Below are positions 7,978-16,931 of a DNA stretch of 40,321 nt, piece after piece. Under the pieces are notes generated by a model. The model did not search any database and was not told the origin of the DNA. It saw only the letters and a list, made by a program, of their open reading frames with translations. Position 1 is the first letter of the stretch. Every line of letters begins with the position of its first letter. Source of the DNA: Micromonospora sicca (GTDB lineage Bacteria; Actinomycetota; Actinomycetes; Mycobacteriales; Micromonosporaceae); NCBI RefSeq assembly GCF_003172935.1, contig NZ_QGKS01000049.1, forward strand, positions 1-40,321, in the 5' to 3' direction. Made by a program: the position numbers and the translations under genes.

Positions 7978-9477
7978 TCAGTGCGCGGCGCAGCCGGTGG
8001 TCGGCGCGGGCACCGCGGCCGGCGCGCCGATCGTCGGCAGCCCGAGCACCACCCCGGGGGTACGCGGGGAGCGGCCGGCCTCGGCGGCGTCGCCGGCCCG
8101 GGTACGCCGGTGCGACAGCGGCTCGCCGTCGGCGTTGAGGTGGTGCGGGGCGGCGTACGTGACGGTGGTGTGCACGATGTCGCCGGGCCGGATCTGCCCC
8201 GCGAGGCTGCCGGCGTCGAAGTGCACGAGGCGGCCGTCGCGGGCGCGGCCGGACATCCGGCCGGTGCGCTCGTCCTTGCGCCCCTCGCCGACGGCGACCA
8301 GCACCTCGACGGTCTCCCCCACCAGCTTCCGGTTCTCCGCCCAGGTGATCTCCTCCACGCAGGCGATCAGCCGCTCGTAGCGTTCCTGCACGACCTGCTT
8401 GGGGAGCTGGCCGTCCATGGTCGCGGCGGGGGTGCCGGGCCGCTTGGAGTACTGGAAGGTGAACGCCGAGGAGAACCGGGCCTCGCGGACCACGTCGAGG
8501 GTCCGCTCGAAGTCGGCGTCCGTCTCGCCGGGGAAGCCGACGATGATGTCGGTGGTGATGGCCGCGTCCGGCATCGCCGCTCGGACCTTGGAGATGATCC
8601 CCAGGTACTTCTCCGACCGGTACGACCGGCGCATCGCGCGCAGCACGTCGTCCGAGCCGGACTGCAGCGGCATGTGCAGCGAGTGGCAGACGTTCGGCGT
8701 CTCGGCCATGGCGGCGATCACGTCGTCGGTGAAGTCCTTCGGGTGCGGGCTGGTGAACCGGACCCGCTCCAGCCCGTCGATGTCGCCGCAGGCGCGCAGC
8801 AGCTTCCCGAAGGCGTACCGGTCACCGAACTCGACGCCGTAGGAGTTGACGTTCTGCCCGAGCAGGGTCACCTCCAGCACGCCCTCGTCGACCAGGGCGC
8901 GCACCTCGGAGAGGATGTCGCCGGGGCGGCGGTCCTTCTCCTTGCCGCGCAGGGAGGGCACGATGCAGAACGTGCAGGTGTTGTTGCAGCCCACCGAGAT
9001 CGACACCCAGCCGGCGTACGTCGACTCGCGCCGGGTGGGCAGCGTGGAGGGGAAGACGTCGAGGGATTCGAGGATCTCCACCTCGGCGGCCGCGTTGTGC
9101 CGGGCCCGCTCCAGCAGCACCGGCAGCGAGCCGATGTTGTGCGTGCCGAAGACCACGTCCACCCAGGGGGCCTTGCGGACGATCTCGCCGCGGTCCTTCT
9201 GGGCCAGGCAGCCGCCGACCGCGATCTGCATCCCGGGGTGTTTGTCCTTCACGGGGCGCAGATGACCCAGGTTGCCGTAGAGCCGGTTGTCGGCGTTCTC
9301 CCGGACGGCGCAGGTGTTGAACACCACCACGTCCGGGTTGTCGTCGGCCTCGGCGGCGCGCACGTAACCGGCCTGTTCGAGCAGGCCGGAGATGCGCTCG
9401 GAGTCGTGCACGTTCATCTGGCAGCCGTACGTACGCACCTGGTAGGTGCGCGGGCTGCCCGCGGCTGCGGTAGTCAT
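7978..9477 (-). CDS. miaB: tRNA-2-methylthio-N6-dimethylallyladenosine synthase
   Basis: MiaB is a radical-SAM methylthiotransferase that converts i6A37 (the MiaA product) to ms2i6A37. The N-terminal MTTase domain has its three cluster cysteines (YGCQMN near residue 19, NTCAVREN near 56, GGCLAQ near 91). The radical-SAM motif appears as [11 protein letters not shown] near residue 165, followed by GQNVNSYG, and there is a C-terminal TRAM-type region. A low-complexity Ala/Pro tail of about 40 residues ends the protein. The ATG at 9477 gives 499 aa; an in-frame GTG lies at 9486. No ribosome binding site is visible, and TACGCT at 9492-9487 lies where a -10 would place the transcript start within a few bases of the start codon, so leaderless initiation is possible. 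Confidence 0.95.
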   Translation of the reverse strand: MTTAAAGSPRTYQVRTYGCQMNVHDSERISGLLEQAGYVRAAEADDNPDVVVFNTCAVRENADNRLYGNLGHLRPVKDKHPGMQIAVGGCLAQKDRGEIVRKAPWVDVVFGTHNIGSLPVLLERARHNAAAEVEILESLDVFPSTLPTRRESTYAGWVSISVGCNNTCTFCIVPSLRGKEKDRRPGDILSEVRALVDEGVLEVTLLGQNVNSYGVEFGDRYAFGKLLRACGDIDGLERVRFTSPHPKDFTDDVIAAMAETPNVCHSLHMPLQSGSDDVLRAMRRSYRSEKYLGIISKVRAAMPDAAITTDIIVGFPGETDADFERTLDVVREARFSSAFTFQYSKRPGTPAATMDGQLPKQVVQERYERLIACVEEITWAENRKLVGETVEVLVAVGEGRKDERTGRMSGRARDGRLVHFDAGSLAGQIRPGDIVHTTVTYAAPHHLNADGEPLSHRRTRAGDAAEAGRSPRTPGVVLGLPTIGAPAAVPAPTTGCAAH

Positions 9478-9529
9478 GACGTGCACAGCGTATCCGGGCC
9501 GAGCTGGTCGGACCGAACGAGGAGGAGCC

Positions 9530-9757
9530 ATGTGCCGGAGCATCAAGACCCTGCGTGAGCCGTACGTCCCGGTGGTCACCGAGGAGGACGTCCGCGCGGC
9601 GGCGTTGCAGTACGTCCGGAAGATCTCGGGCTTCCGGACGCCTGCCGCCCACAACGCGGCCGCCTTCGACGCCGCCGTGGACGCGGTGGCCGCCGCCACC
9701 GCGACCCTGCTCGACCAGCTGGTGGTACGCGGCCAGCAGCCGACGGCCCGCGCCTGA
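9530..9757 (+). CDS. DUF2277 domain-containing protein
   Basis: A 75-aa soluble protein beginning [12 protein letters not shown] and containing [19 protein letters not shown], the hallmark of DUF2277. Function is unknown; the family is common in actinobacteria. ATG 9530 follows a perfect GGAGGAG ribosome binding site at 9521-9527. It is divergent from miaB, with only 52 bp between the start codons, so the two promoters must overlap or face each other. Confidence 0.9.
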   Translation: MCRSIKTLREPYVPVVTEEDVRAAALQYVRKISGFRTPAAHNAAAFDAAVDAVAAATATLLDQLVVRGQQPTARA

Positions 9758-9761
9758 CGCC

Positions 9762-9808
9762 GCCCGGCCCGCGACCGGAGCCGACCCGCGGACCCGCGCG
9801 GGCCGGGC
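9762..9808. terminator. Hairpin between convergent genes
   Basis: A 12-bp perfect stem (9762-9773 with 9797-9808) with a 23-nt loop fills the 56-bp gap between the DUF2277 gene and the convergent 159-aa gene. It could terminate both transcripts. The large loop lowers confidence. Confidence 0.55.
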
Positions 9809-9813
9809 CCGGC

Positions 9814-10293
9814 TCAGGCCGCGGCTAACGCGGGGGCGACGGAGTCGGGGGCCCACCGGGAGCGGTGGCACTGCGACCAGCCCCGGCAGCCCGGGTGGGC
9901 CATGGTGCAGAGCCGCTGGTCGCTGAGCACCTCGCCGTCGTCCGTCTCGGTGACGGTGAAGTGCACCGGGCGGATGGTGCCGTCCGGGGCGACCAGCAGG
10001 TGCCGGCCGTCGTCGAGGGTGTCGTCCCGCATCAGGCAGTTGCGGTCCAGCAGCCGGGCCAGCGCCGCGATGCTCGGCAGCTCGGGCAGCCGCTCGGGCA
10101 CCCCGTAGCAGTCGACCATCGTGCCGAACTCGCCCGGCGCCTCCCAGACGTCGCAGATCACCGCGTACGTGGGCAGCCGGGCCGGGTCGGCCACGGCGAG
10201 GGGCATCACCACCCGGCCGAGCGCCTCGGCCAGCGCGGGGTACACCTCCACCGGTGCCGCCCCGTCGATTCTCCAGTTCCACAGCTCGGTCAT
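9814..10293 (-). CDS. Hypothetical protein
   Basis: A 159-aa soluble protein I do not recognise. The ATG at 10293 has an excellent ribosome binding site (GAGGAGG at 5-nt spacing). The sequence begins MTELWNWRIDGAAPVEVYPALAEALGR. The C-terminal half carries four cysteines, in RNCLMRDD and in LCTMAHPGCRGWSQCHRSRW; the last three, spaced over about 15 residues with two histidines, could bind a metal, but this is only a pattern. No membrane segment. It is convergent with the DUF2277 gene and lies alone upstream of selD on the same strand. Confidence 0.72.
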   Translation of the reverse strand: MTELWNWRIDGAAPVEVYPALAEALGRVVMPLAVADPARLPTYAVICDVWEAPGEFGTMVDCYGVPERLPELPSIAALARLLDRNCLMRDDTLDDGRHLLVAPDGTIRPVHFTVTETDDGEVLSDQRLCTMAHPGCRGWSQCHRSRWAPDSVAPALAAA

Positions 10294-10495
10294 GCCGCCT
10301 CCTCGCTGTGCTCGTCCCACCGGCCTCCGGATCGGGCCTTAATGACGATGGTGGGGTGCATATGACCTCAGCCGGGGCCAAGTTACCGGTCTGTGACCAT
10401 TCCGGGCAAAATTTCCTCGGGCACCGTTGCTCCGAGTAGCGGGAAGATGACAGTTTATCGGGTATGGTGCCTCGTTCGGGACAACGACCTGGCAG
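10294..10495. other. Intergenic region between 159-aa gene and selD
   Basis: This 202-bp gap is less GC-rich than its surroundings. It holds the promoter of the minus-strand 159-aa gene and the 3' region of selD. A CATATG at about 10359-10364 and a GGCCTTAATGACGATG stretch are AT-rich patches, but no clear promoter or terminator stands out. I looked for a tRNA-Sec or SECIS-type structure here and found none. Confidence 0.35.
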
Positions 10496-11485
10496 TCAGC
10501 GGATCCGGATCAGGTGCTCGCCCCGGGGCAGCAGCTCGCCGATCACCGTGCCGCCGGGCACCTCGCCCGCGACCAGCAGGCCGCCGGAGGTCTGCGCGTC
10601 GGCCAGCAGCAGCCGCTCCCCCTCGTCGGCCGCGCCGAAGTCCGTCCACGGGGTCACCCAGTCCAGGTTGCGGCGGGTACCGCCGCTGACGTACCCGTCC
10701 CGCAGCGCCTCCCGTGCCCCCGGCAGATACGGCACCCGGGCCGCGTCGATGGCGACCGTCAGCCGGCTCGCCCGGGCCAGCTTCGAGGCGTGCCCGAGCA
10801 GGCCGAAGCCGGTCACGTCGGTGCCGCAGCGGATGCCGGCGGCCACCGCCGCCCGGGCGGCGTCCCGGTTCAGCGCGCTCATAGAGGCGACGGCCGCGGC
10901 GAAGCGCTCGCCGGTGGCCTTGTGCCGGGTGTTCAACACCCCGACGCCGAGCGGCTTGGTCAGCGAGAGCGGCAGGCCGGCGCGACCGCCGTCCAGGGTG
11001 ATCAGCTCCTCGGGCCGGACCACGCCGGTGACCGCGAGGCCGTACTTCGGGCCGTCGTCGTCGACGCTGTGCCCGCCGGCCAGGTGGCAGCCCGCCTCCC
11101 GGGCCACGTCCTGGCCGCCGCGCAGCACCTCCCGGGCCAGCTCCACCGGCAGCTTCTCCCGTGGCCAGCAGAGCAGGTTGAGCGCCACCAGCGGGGTGCC
11201 GCCCATCGCGTAGACGTCGGAGAGCGCGTTGGCCGCGGCGATCCGGCCCCAGTCGTACGCGTCATCCACCACCGGCGTGAAGAAGTCGGCGGTGCTCACC
11301 AGGCCGGTCCGCTCGTCGAGCCGGACCACCGCGGCGTCGTCGCCGTGCTCCAGTCCGACCAGCAGGTCGGCGGTGCCGCCGGCCGGCCCCAGCCCGGCGA
11401 CCATCGCCTCCAGCTCGCCCGGTGGGATCTTGCAGGCACAGCCGCCGCCCCGGGCGTAATCGGTCAACCGGATCGCGTCGGTCAT
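10496..11485 (-). CDS. selD: Selenide, water dikinase (selenophosphate synthase)
   Basis: SelD makes monoselenophosphate from selenide and ATP, the selenium donor for selenocysteine and 2-selenouridine. The 329-aa protein has the N-terminal active-site loop GGGCACKIPPGELE, with a normal cysteine codon and the catalytic lysine. The Asp-rich ATP/Mg motifs follow (GLEHGDDAAVV, ANALSDVYAMGGTP, GHSVDDDGPKYG, GTDVTGFGLLGH). Length is typical. ATG 11485 starts MTDAIRLTDYA; a GGAG lies about 11 nt upstream. No selA, selB, tRNA-Sec or selenoprotein gene is visible nearby, so its downstream use cannot be judged from this window. It is divergent from gluA. Confidence 0.95.
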   Translation of the reverse strand: MTDAIRLTDYARGGGCACKIPPGELEAMVAGLGPAGGTADLLVGLEHGDDAAVVRLDERTGLVSTADFFTPVVDDAYDWGRIAAANALSDVYAMGGTPLVALNLLCWPREKLPVELAREVLRGGQDVAREAGCHLAGGHSVDDDGPKYGLAVTGVVRPEELITLDGGRAGLPLSLTKPLGVGVLNTRHKATGERFAAAVASMSALNRDAARAAVAAGIRCGTDVTGFGLLGHASKLARASRLTVAIDAARVPYLPGAREALRDGYVSGGTRRNLDWVTPWTDFGAADEGERLLLADAQTSGGLLVAGEVPGGTVIGELLPRGEHLIRIR

Positions 11486-11599
11486 CCGTACATGATCTCC
11501 GTGAAACCCGGCCGCCGCCACTGGGCGGGCCGGCGTGTGACGGAATTCGGACTCCGGGGCACGGCGGGAACGGGTGTTACCGCTCCGTGACCATCTGAG

Positions 11600-11656
11600 T
11601 TGCATCACGCCACGTAGGCCCGCCTACAGTGGCCCAACCGGGGGTCGACCGACCCC
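11600..11656 (+). promoter_or_regulatory. Promoter, operator palindrome and leader hairpin of gluABCD
   Basis: TTGCAT (11600-11605) and TACAGT (11625-11630) make a plausible -35/-10 pair with 19-bp spacing, predicting a start near 11637. A perfect 6-2-6 palindrome, GTAGGC-CC-GCCTAC (11614-11627), lies in the spacer and overlaps the -10, the expected place for a repressor operator. A GGGGTC-GACC-GACCCC hairpin follows at 11641-11656 in the leader. Motifs are seen; regulation is inferred. Confidence 0.55.
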
Positions 11657-11694
11657 GCTTCCGGGACGAACGACCGACAGGGACGGTGGACGAC

Positions 11695-12441
11695 GTGACG
11701 ACGGGCGAACCGCTCATCGTGCTGGACGGGGTCAACAAGTACTTCGGCCCGCTGCACGTGCTGGACGACGTGTCGCTCTCCGTCGGCAAGGGCGAGGTGG
11801 TCGTGGTCATCGGCCCCTCGGGCTCCGGCAAGTCGACGCTCTGCCGGACGATCAACCGCCTCGAGCCGATCGACTCCGGCACCATCACCTTCGACGGCAC
11901 GCCGCTGCCCGCCGAGGGGAAGGCGCTGGCGAAGCTGCGCAGCGAGGTCGGCATGGTCTTCCAGTCGTTCAACCTCTTCGCGCACAAGACGATCCTGGAG
12001 AACGTCACCCTCGGCCCGGTGAAGGTCCGCAAGGAGAAGCCGGCCGCCGCCCGCGAGCGCGGCCTGGCCCTGCTGGACCGGGTCGGCATCGCCAACCAGG
12101 CCGAGAAGTACCCGGCCCAGCTCTCCGGCGGTCAGCAGCAGCGCGCGGCGATCGCCCGCGCACTGGCCATGCAGCCCAAGGCGATGCTCTTCGACGAGCC
12201 GACCAGCGCGCTGGACCCGGAGATGGTCGGCGAGGTGCTGGACGTGATGACCTCACTGGCCCGCGACGGCATGACGATGGTCGTGGTCACCCACGAGATG
12301 GGCTTCGCCCGGCACGCGGCCAACCGGGTGATCTTCATGGCCGACGGCAAGCTGGTCGAGGACGCCCCGCCGACGGAGTTCTTCGCCAACCCGCGCAGCG
12401 AGCGGGCCAGGGACTTCCTCTCCAAGATCCTCACGCACTGA
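11695..12441 (+). CDS. gluA: Glutamate-type amino acid ABC transporter, ATP-binding subunit
   Basis: The 248-aa ATPase of a polar amino acid importer. It has Walker [10 protein letters not shown], the Q-loop in [14 protein letters not shown], signature LSGGQQQR, Walker [13 protein letters not shown] and the switch histidine in VVVTHEMG. It drives transport together with GluB, GluC and GluD encoded directly downstream. The GTG at 11695 is preferred because GGTGGA precedes it by 4 nt and AGGGA by 11; an in-frame GTG at 11686 is the alternative. Glutamate specificity is inferred from the gene order and from similarity to the actinobacterial gluABCD type; aspartate or glutamine cannot be excluded. 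Confidence 0.92.
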   Translation: MTTGEPLIVLDGVNKYFGPLHVLDDVSLSVGKGEVVVVIGPSGSGKSTLCRTINRLEPIDSGTITFDGTPLPAEGKALAKLRSEVGMVFQSFNLFAHKTILENVTLGPVKVRKEKPAAARERGLALLDRVGIANQAEKYPAQLSGGQQQRAAIARALAMQPKAMLFDEPTSALDPEMVGEVLDVMTSLARDGMTMVVVTHEMGFARHAANRVIFMADGKLVEDAPPTEFFANPRSERARDFLSKILTH

Positions 12442-12499
12442 GCGTCCCTAGCGGAGCGCGCCGTCCCCCGGCGGGCTCCCGTCGAAGAAGGAGAAGAGT

Positions 12500-13366
12500 A
12501 TGCGTATGAAGCACGTGGCGGCGGTCGCCGCGGCGGCCACCCTGGCCCTCGGCATGAGCGCCTGCGGTGGCGACGGCGACGGCGGTTCCGGCAACGGGGG
12601 CGGCAAGGGCATCGTCGGAAAGGCGCAGAGCCAGAAGAAGCTGGTGATCGGCGTCAAGGCCGACCAGCCGGGCCTGGGTCTGCAGACCGGCAGCACGTAC
12701 GAGGGCTTCGACATCGAGATCGCCAAGATCGTGGCCAAGGGCCTGGGGGTCGACGCGAACAACATCGAGTGGAAGACCACCGTCTCCGCCAACCGTGAGC
12801 CCTTCATCCAGCAGGGCACCGTCGACCTGGTCGTGGCGACGTACACGATCAACGACGAGCGCAAGCAGAAGGTCAACTTCGCCGGCCCGTACTTCGTCGC
12901 CGGTCAGGACCTGCTGGTGAAGGCCGACTCGACGATCACCGGCCCCGAGGGCCTGGACGGCAAGAAGGTCTGCTCGGTGCAGGGCTCCACGCCGGCCAAG
13001 CGGATCCAGACCGACCACCCGAAGGCCAAGCTCCAGCAGTTCGACGCCTACTCGAAGTGCATCACGGCGCTGGAGGGTGGTCAGGTCGACGCGGTGACCA
13101 CCGACGACATCATCCTCGCCGGCTACGCCGCGCAGTCCCAGTACGCCGGCAAGTTCAAGGTGGTCGGCAAGACCTTCTCCACCGAGCCGTACGGCATCGG
13201 CCTGAAGAAGGACGACAAGGACGGCTGCGAGAAGGTCAACGAGATCCTCAAGGCCGCCGCCTCGGACGGCACGTACAAGGCCGCCTGGGACGCCACCCTG
13301 GGCAAGAGCGGCAAGGCCGCGCCCGAGCTGGACACCACGAAGCTGACCAACTGCGGCAGCGTCTGA
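12500..13366 (+). CDS. gluB: Glutamate-type ABC transporter, substrate-binding lipoprotein
   Basis: A 288-aa extracytoplasmic solute-binding protein. The signal peptide ends in the lipobox MSAC with Cys22, and is followed by a flexible Gly/Asp/Ser linker, so the mature protein is a lipoprotein anchored at the outer face of the membrane. The SBP type-3 fold is recognisable in YEGFDIEIAKIVAKGLG, NREPFIQQGTVDLVVATYTINDERK, GPYFVAGQDLLV and YGIGLKKDD. ATG 12500 is preceded by AAGGAG at good spacing. A strong hairpin follows the stop, probably giving gluB more transcript than gluCD, as suits a binding protein needed in excess. Confidence 0.93.
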   Translation: MRMKHVAAVAAAATLALGMSACGGDGDGGSGNGGGKGIVGKAQSQKKLVIGVKADQPGLGLQTGSTYEGFDIEIAKIVAKGLGVDANNIEWKTTVSANREPFIQQGTVDLVVATYTINDERKQKVNFAGPYFVAGQDLLVKADSTITGPEGLDGKKVCSVQGSTPAKRIQTDHPKAKLQQFDAYSKCITALEGGQVDAVTTDDIILAGYAAQSQYAGKFKVVGKTFSTEPYGIGLKKDDKDGCEKVNEILKAAASDGTYKAAWDATLGKSGKAAPELDTTKLTNCGSV

Positions 13367-13372
13367 CCGGTT

Positions 13373-13406
13373 CCGGGGCCGGCATCCGTACGGGTGCCGG
13401 CCCCGG
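13373..13406 (+). terminator. Intra-operon hairpin between gluB and gluC
   Basis: A 12-bp perfect stem (13373-13384 with 13395-13406), extended inward by a T-G wobble and two more pairs round a 4-nt loop, starts 6 bp after the gluB stop. Since gluC begins 40 bp later on the same strand, this is best read as a partial terminator or 3'-end stabiliser for the gluAB mRNA. Confidence 0.75.
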
Positions 13407-13445
13407 CCTGTCGCGACGCCGACGACGTGCCCCGGGAGTCGACGC

Positions 13446-14120
13446 ATGCACGTATTCGCTGATCCGACCAACCTCGACGCGTACCTGTCGGGCTTCCTCT
13501 GGATCCTCAAGCTGACCGGCGCGTCGGCGGTGATCGCGCTGGTGCTCGGCGTGCTGCTCGCCGCGTTCCGGGTCTCCCCCGTGCCCGTGCTGCGCGGCTT
13601 CGGCGCGGCTTGGGTGAACATCTTCCGCAACACGCCGCTGACGCTGATCATCTTCTTCTGCTACTTCGGCCTCTTCTCGACCCTCGGGTTGACCCTCTCC
13701 GACGACCTGAACCTGAACAACTTCTGGCTCGGCGTCGTCGGCCTGTCGGTCTACACCGCGGCGTTCGTCTGCGAGTCCGTCCGCTCCGGCATCAACACGG
13801 TTCCGGCCGGCCAGGCGGAGGCGGCCCGGGCGATCGGGCTGACCTTCTTCCAGACCCTGCGGATCGTGGTCCTGCCGCAGGCCGGGCGGGCGGTGGTGGC
13901 GCCCCTGGGCAGCGTGCTCATCGCGCTGTGCAAGAACGCCACGATCGTCGGCACCATCGGCTTGATCGAGGCCTCCAGCGTGATGAAGCAGCTGATCAAC
14001 GACAACGGCGACGCGGTCATCCCGATCTTCCTGGTCTTCGCCGGCACGTTCGCCGCGATCCTCGTCCCCACCGGCTACTTCTTCGGCTGGCTGGCCAACC
14101 GACTGGCGGTGAAGCGCTGA
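13446..14120 (+). CDS. gluC: Glutamate-type ABC transporter, permease subunit
   Basis: A 224-aa inner-membrane permease of the His/Glu/Gln/Arg family. The family region NIFRNTPLTLIIFFCYFG and the EAA loop (GQAEAARAIGLTFFQTLRIVVLPQA) that contacts the ATPase are clear. About five hydrophobic segments are visible. ATG 13446 has GGGAG upstream. Its TGA overlaps the ATG of gluD by one base (TGATG), so the two permeases, which should form a heterodimer, are translationally coupled. Confidence 0.92.
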   Translation: MHVFADPTNLDAYLSGFLWILKLTGASAVIALVLGVLLAAFRVSPVPVLRGFGAAWVNIFRNTPLTLIIFFCYFGLFSTLGLTLSDDLNLNNFWLGVVGLSVYTAAFVCESVRSGINTVPAGQAEAARAIGLTFFQTLRIVVLPQAGRAVVAPLGSVLIALCKNATIVGTIGLIEASSVMKQLINDNGDAVIPIFLVFAGTFAAILVPTGYFFGWLANRLAVKR

Positions 14121-15001
14121 TGAGCACCGGCGTTCTGTACGACCACCCGGGACCGCGCGCCCGCATCCGCAACGCGGTGCTCAGCGTCGCCTTCGGCCTC
14201 GGCCTGGTCGCGTTGCTGTGGTGGATCTACACCAAGTTCGACCAGGCCGGCCAGTGGGAGGCCGCGCTCTGGAAGCCCTTCACCCAATCGGCCACCTGGA
14301 CCCAGTTCATCCTTCCCGGCCTGCGGCAGACGCTGCTCGCCGCGGCCACCGGCATGGTGCTGTCGCTGGCCTTCGGCATCATCTTCGCGGTCGGACGGCT
14401 CTCCGAGCACTGGTGGATCCGGGTGCCGGCCGGCGTGGTGGTGGAGTTCTTCCGCGCCGTCCCGCTGCTCCTGATGATCTTCTTCATCTTCTACGGCGTG
14501 CCGTTCCTCATCCAGGGCCCGGTCACGGCGTTCACCGCCGTGGTGGCCGGCCTCACCCTCTACAACGGCTCGGTGCTGGCCGAGGCGTTCCGGGCCGGCA
14601 TCCGGTCCATCCCCGGCGGCCAGTCCGAGGCGGCCTACGCGGTGGGCATGCGCAAGAGTCAGGTCATGCGGCTGATCCTGGTGCCGCAGGCCGCCCGCGC
14701 CATGCTCCCGGTGATCGTCAGCCAGCTCGTGGTCCTGCTCAAGGACACCGCGCTCGGCTACATCGTGGCCTTCCCCGAGCTGCTCGCGCGCGGGGTCAAC
14801 GACCTCTCCGCCAACTACGGGAACGTGGTCGCCGCCGCGATCGTGGTGGCCGTGATCTACATCCTGATCAACTCGCTGCTCACCGCGCTGGCGAACTGGC
14901 TCGACCGGCGTACCCGCCAGCGCGCGTTCCGGATCCCCAAGCAGACCGCCCCGGACTCCACCCCGGCCGGCGGGATGGCCGTCTCCGAGCCGCAGGGCTG
15001 A
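14120..15001 (+). CDS. gluD: Glutamate-type ABC transporter, permease subunit
   Basis: A 293-aa permease, longer than GluC because of an N-terminal extension with its own hydrophobic segment (LSVAFGLGLVALLWWIYTKF) and a hydrophilic C-terminal tail of about 30 residues. It contains VEFFRAVPLLLMIFFIFYGVP and the EAA loop GQSEAAYAVGMRKSQVMRLILVPQA. It is the last gene of the operon, and a hairpin 13 bp after its stop closes the unit. Confidence 0.92.
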   Translation: MSTGVLYDHPGPRARIRNAVLSVAFGLGLVALLWWIYTKFDQAGQWEAALWKPFTQSATWTQFILPGLRQTLLAAATGMVLSLAFGIIFAVGRLSEHWWIRVPAGVVVEFFRAVPLLLMIFFIFYGVPFLIQGPVTAFTAVVAGLTLYNGSVLAEAFRAGIRSIPGGQSEAAYAVGMRKSQVMRLILVPQAARAMLPVIVSQLVVLLKDTALGYIVAFPELLARGVNDLSANYGNVVAAAIVVAVIYILINSLLTALANWLDRRTRQRAFRIPKQTAPDSTPAGGMAVSEPQG

Positions 15002-15014
15002 CCCGACCCGCTGC

Positions 15015-15058
15015 GACGCCGTGCCGCATCCCGTTCCCGCGGGAGGTGGCACGGCGTC
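15015..15058 (+). terminator. Terminator hairpin after gluD
   Basis: An 11-bp perfect stem (15015-15025 with 15048-15058) encloses a smaller TCCC/GGGA pairing (15029-15032 with 15041-15044). It sits between the gluD stop and the convergent rny gene and may serve the plus-strand operon mainly. Confidence 0.7.
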
Positions 15059-15164
15059 CGTCGTCGCGGCACCGATTCATCCACGACATCAGCTTCGTAG
15101 CGTCCCGGTGGCCGGCCCGCCCTCGCCGGCCCGGCCGCCCCTCGGCAGCGGTGTTGGTCCTGGC

Positions 15165-16931
15165 TCAGCGGGCGATCTCGGTGACCCGGGACTCGCGGAC
15201 CACGGTCACCCGGATCTGACCGGGATAGGTCAGCTCCTCCTCGATCTGCTTGGCCACGTCCCGGGCCAGCACCGCCGCGCCGATGTCGTCGACGTCCTCC
15301 GGCTTCACCATCACCCGGATCTCCCGGCCCGCCTGCATGGCGAAGACCTTCTCCACGCCGACCTTGCCGGCCGCGATCTCCTCGATCCGCTCCAGCCGCT
15401 TGACGTACACCTCCAGGCTCTCCCGCCGGGCGCCCGGCCGACCGCCGGAGCAGGCGTCGGAGGCCTGGGTGAGGACAGCCTCGACGGTCTGCGGCGGCAC
15501 CTCGTTGTGGTGCGCCTCGATGGCGTGCACGACGTCCTCGCTCTCGCCGTACCTGCGGGCGAGGTCGGCGCCGATGATGGCGTGGCTGCCCTCCACCTCA
15601 TGGGTGAGCGCCTTGCCGATGTCGTGCAGGAACGCCGACCGCTTGATGGTCGACACGTCCAGCCGCAGCTCGGCGGCCATCATCCCGGCGATGTGCGCGG
15701 TCTCCACCAGGTGCTTGAGCACGTTCTGCCCGTACGACGTCCGGTACCGCAGCCGACCGAGCAGGGTGACCAGCTCCGGGTGGATCTCGGTGATGCCGAC
15801 CTCGACCAGCGCGTCCTCGGCGGCGCGGTGGCACAGCTCCTCCACCTCGTCCCGGGCCAGCTCGTAGACCTCCTCGATCCGGTGCGGGTGGATCCGCCCG
15901 TCGAGGACCAGCTTCTCCAGGGTGACCCGGCCGACCTCCCGGCGGACCGGGTCGAAGCAGGACAGCAGCACCGCCTCGGGGGTGTCGTCGATGATCAGGT
16001 TGACCCCGGTGACCGACTCGAAGGCGCGGATGTTGCGCCCCTCCCGGCCGATGATCCGCCCCTTCATCTCGTCACCCGGCAGGTGCAGGACGCTGACCAC
16101 GCTCTCCGCGGTCTGCTCGCTGGCCACCCGCTGGATGGCGTCCACCACGATGTGCCGGGCGCGCTGCTCGGCGGTGTTGCGGGCGTCGGACTCGATGTCC
16201 CGGACCAGCAGCGCGGCCTCCCGCTTGGCCTGGCCCTCGATCGCCTCGACCAGCTCGGCCCGGGCGGCGTCGGCGGTCAGCCCGGCCACCCGCTCCAACT
16301 CCCGGCGGCGCTGCTCCTCCGCCTCGGCCACCGCCCGCTCCCGCTCGGCCAGCGCGTTCTCCCGGGCGGCGAGGGCGGCACTGGCGGCGGTGAGCTGCCG
16401 CTCCCGCTCGGCGAGCCGCTCCACCTCCTCGGTGTGCAGCCGCTCCCGCTCGTCCATCCGGGCGGCCCGCCGTTCCACCTCGGCGGCCTGCTCCCGGGTG
16501 GTCGCGGCGAGCACCGCCACCTCCCGCTCACCGCTGCGCCGGGCGGCCGTGCGGAGCTGCTCGGCGTCCGCCTCGGCCTGCTTGTGCGCCCGCTCGAGGA
16601 CGGTGTCGGCCTCCGCGCGGGCGTCGTCGAGGACCCGCCGAGCCTCTGCCCGGGCCGCCTTCGCCTCGGCCTTCGCGGCGGCCGCCTCGGTGCGGGCCGC
16701 GGCGGCGGCCGACTTCGCCACGTCGATGGTGCTGTTCGCCTCGTGGGCGGCGGACCGCAGGGCGGCGAGGGACTGCTCCTGGCGGTCCTTCTCGGCGATG
16801 AAGGCCGGGTCCTCGGGGGCCGGCGCGACGCTGATCCGGCGCAGCGTCCGGACGCCCACCAGGACGGCCCCGACCACCACGACGGCCAGGATCAGCACCA
16901 CCGCGAGGATGAGAACGTTGAAAGCGCTCAT
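15165..16931 (-). CDS. rny: Ribonuclease Y
   Basis: RNase Y is a membrane-anchored endoribonuclease that starts mRNA decay. The 588-aa protein shows the family order: an N-terminal membrane helix (VLILAVVLILAVVVVGAVLVGV, residues 6-27), a coiled coil of about 230 residues rich in Ala, Glu and Arg, a KH domain (MKGRIIGREGRNIRAFESVTG near residue 288), and an HD phosphohydrolase domain with HDIGK near residue 435. It is somewhat longer than the roughly 520-aa Bacillus protein, the extra lying in the coiled coil. ATG 16931 overlaps the stop of a 44-codon upstream ORF (ATGA) and has only a weak ribosome binding site, so expression probably depends on coupling. Confidence 0.95.
   Translation of the reverse strand: MSAFNVLILAVVLILAVVVVGAVLVGVRTLRRISVAPAPEDPAFIAEKDRQEQSLAALRSAAHEANSTIDVAKSAAAAARTEAAAAKAEAKAARAEARRVLDDARAEADTVLERAHKQAEADAEQLRTAARRSGEREVAVLAATTREQAAEVERRAARMDERERLHTEEVERLAERERQLTAASAALAARENALAERERAVAEAEEQRRRELERVAGLTADAARAELVEAIEGQAKREAALLVRDIESDARNTAEQRARHIVVDAIQRVASEQTAESVVSVLHLPGDEMKGRIIGREGRNIRAFESVTGVNLIIDDTPEAVLLSCFDPVRREVGRVTLEKLVLDGRIHPHRIEEVYELARDEVEELCHRAAEDALVEVGITEIHPELVTLLGRLRYRTSYGQNVLKHLVETAHIAGMMAAELRLDVSTIKRSAFLHDIGKALTHEVEGSHAIIGADLARRYGESEDVVHAIEAHHNEVPPQTVEAVLTQASDACSGGRPGARRESLEVYVKRLERIEEIAAGKVGVEKVFAMQAGREIRVMVKPEDVDDIGAAVLARDVAKQIEEELTYPGQIRVTVVRESRVTEIAR

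Noticed and set aside
10393..10689. Plus-strand small ORF starting near 10393
   Set aside because: Most of it is antisense to selD and it lacks a ribosome binding site.
11440..11460. Selenocysteine codon in the selD active site
   Set aside because: The active-site codon is TGC (Cys); there is no in-frame TGA.
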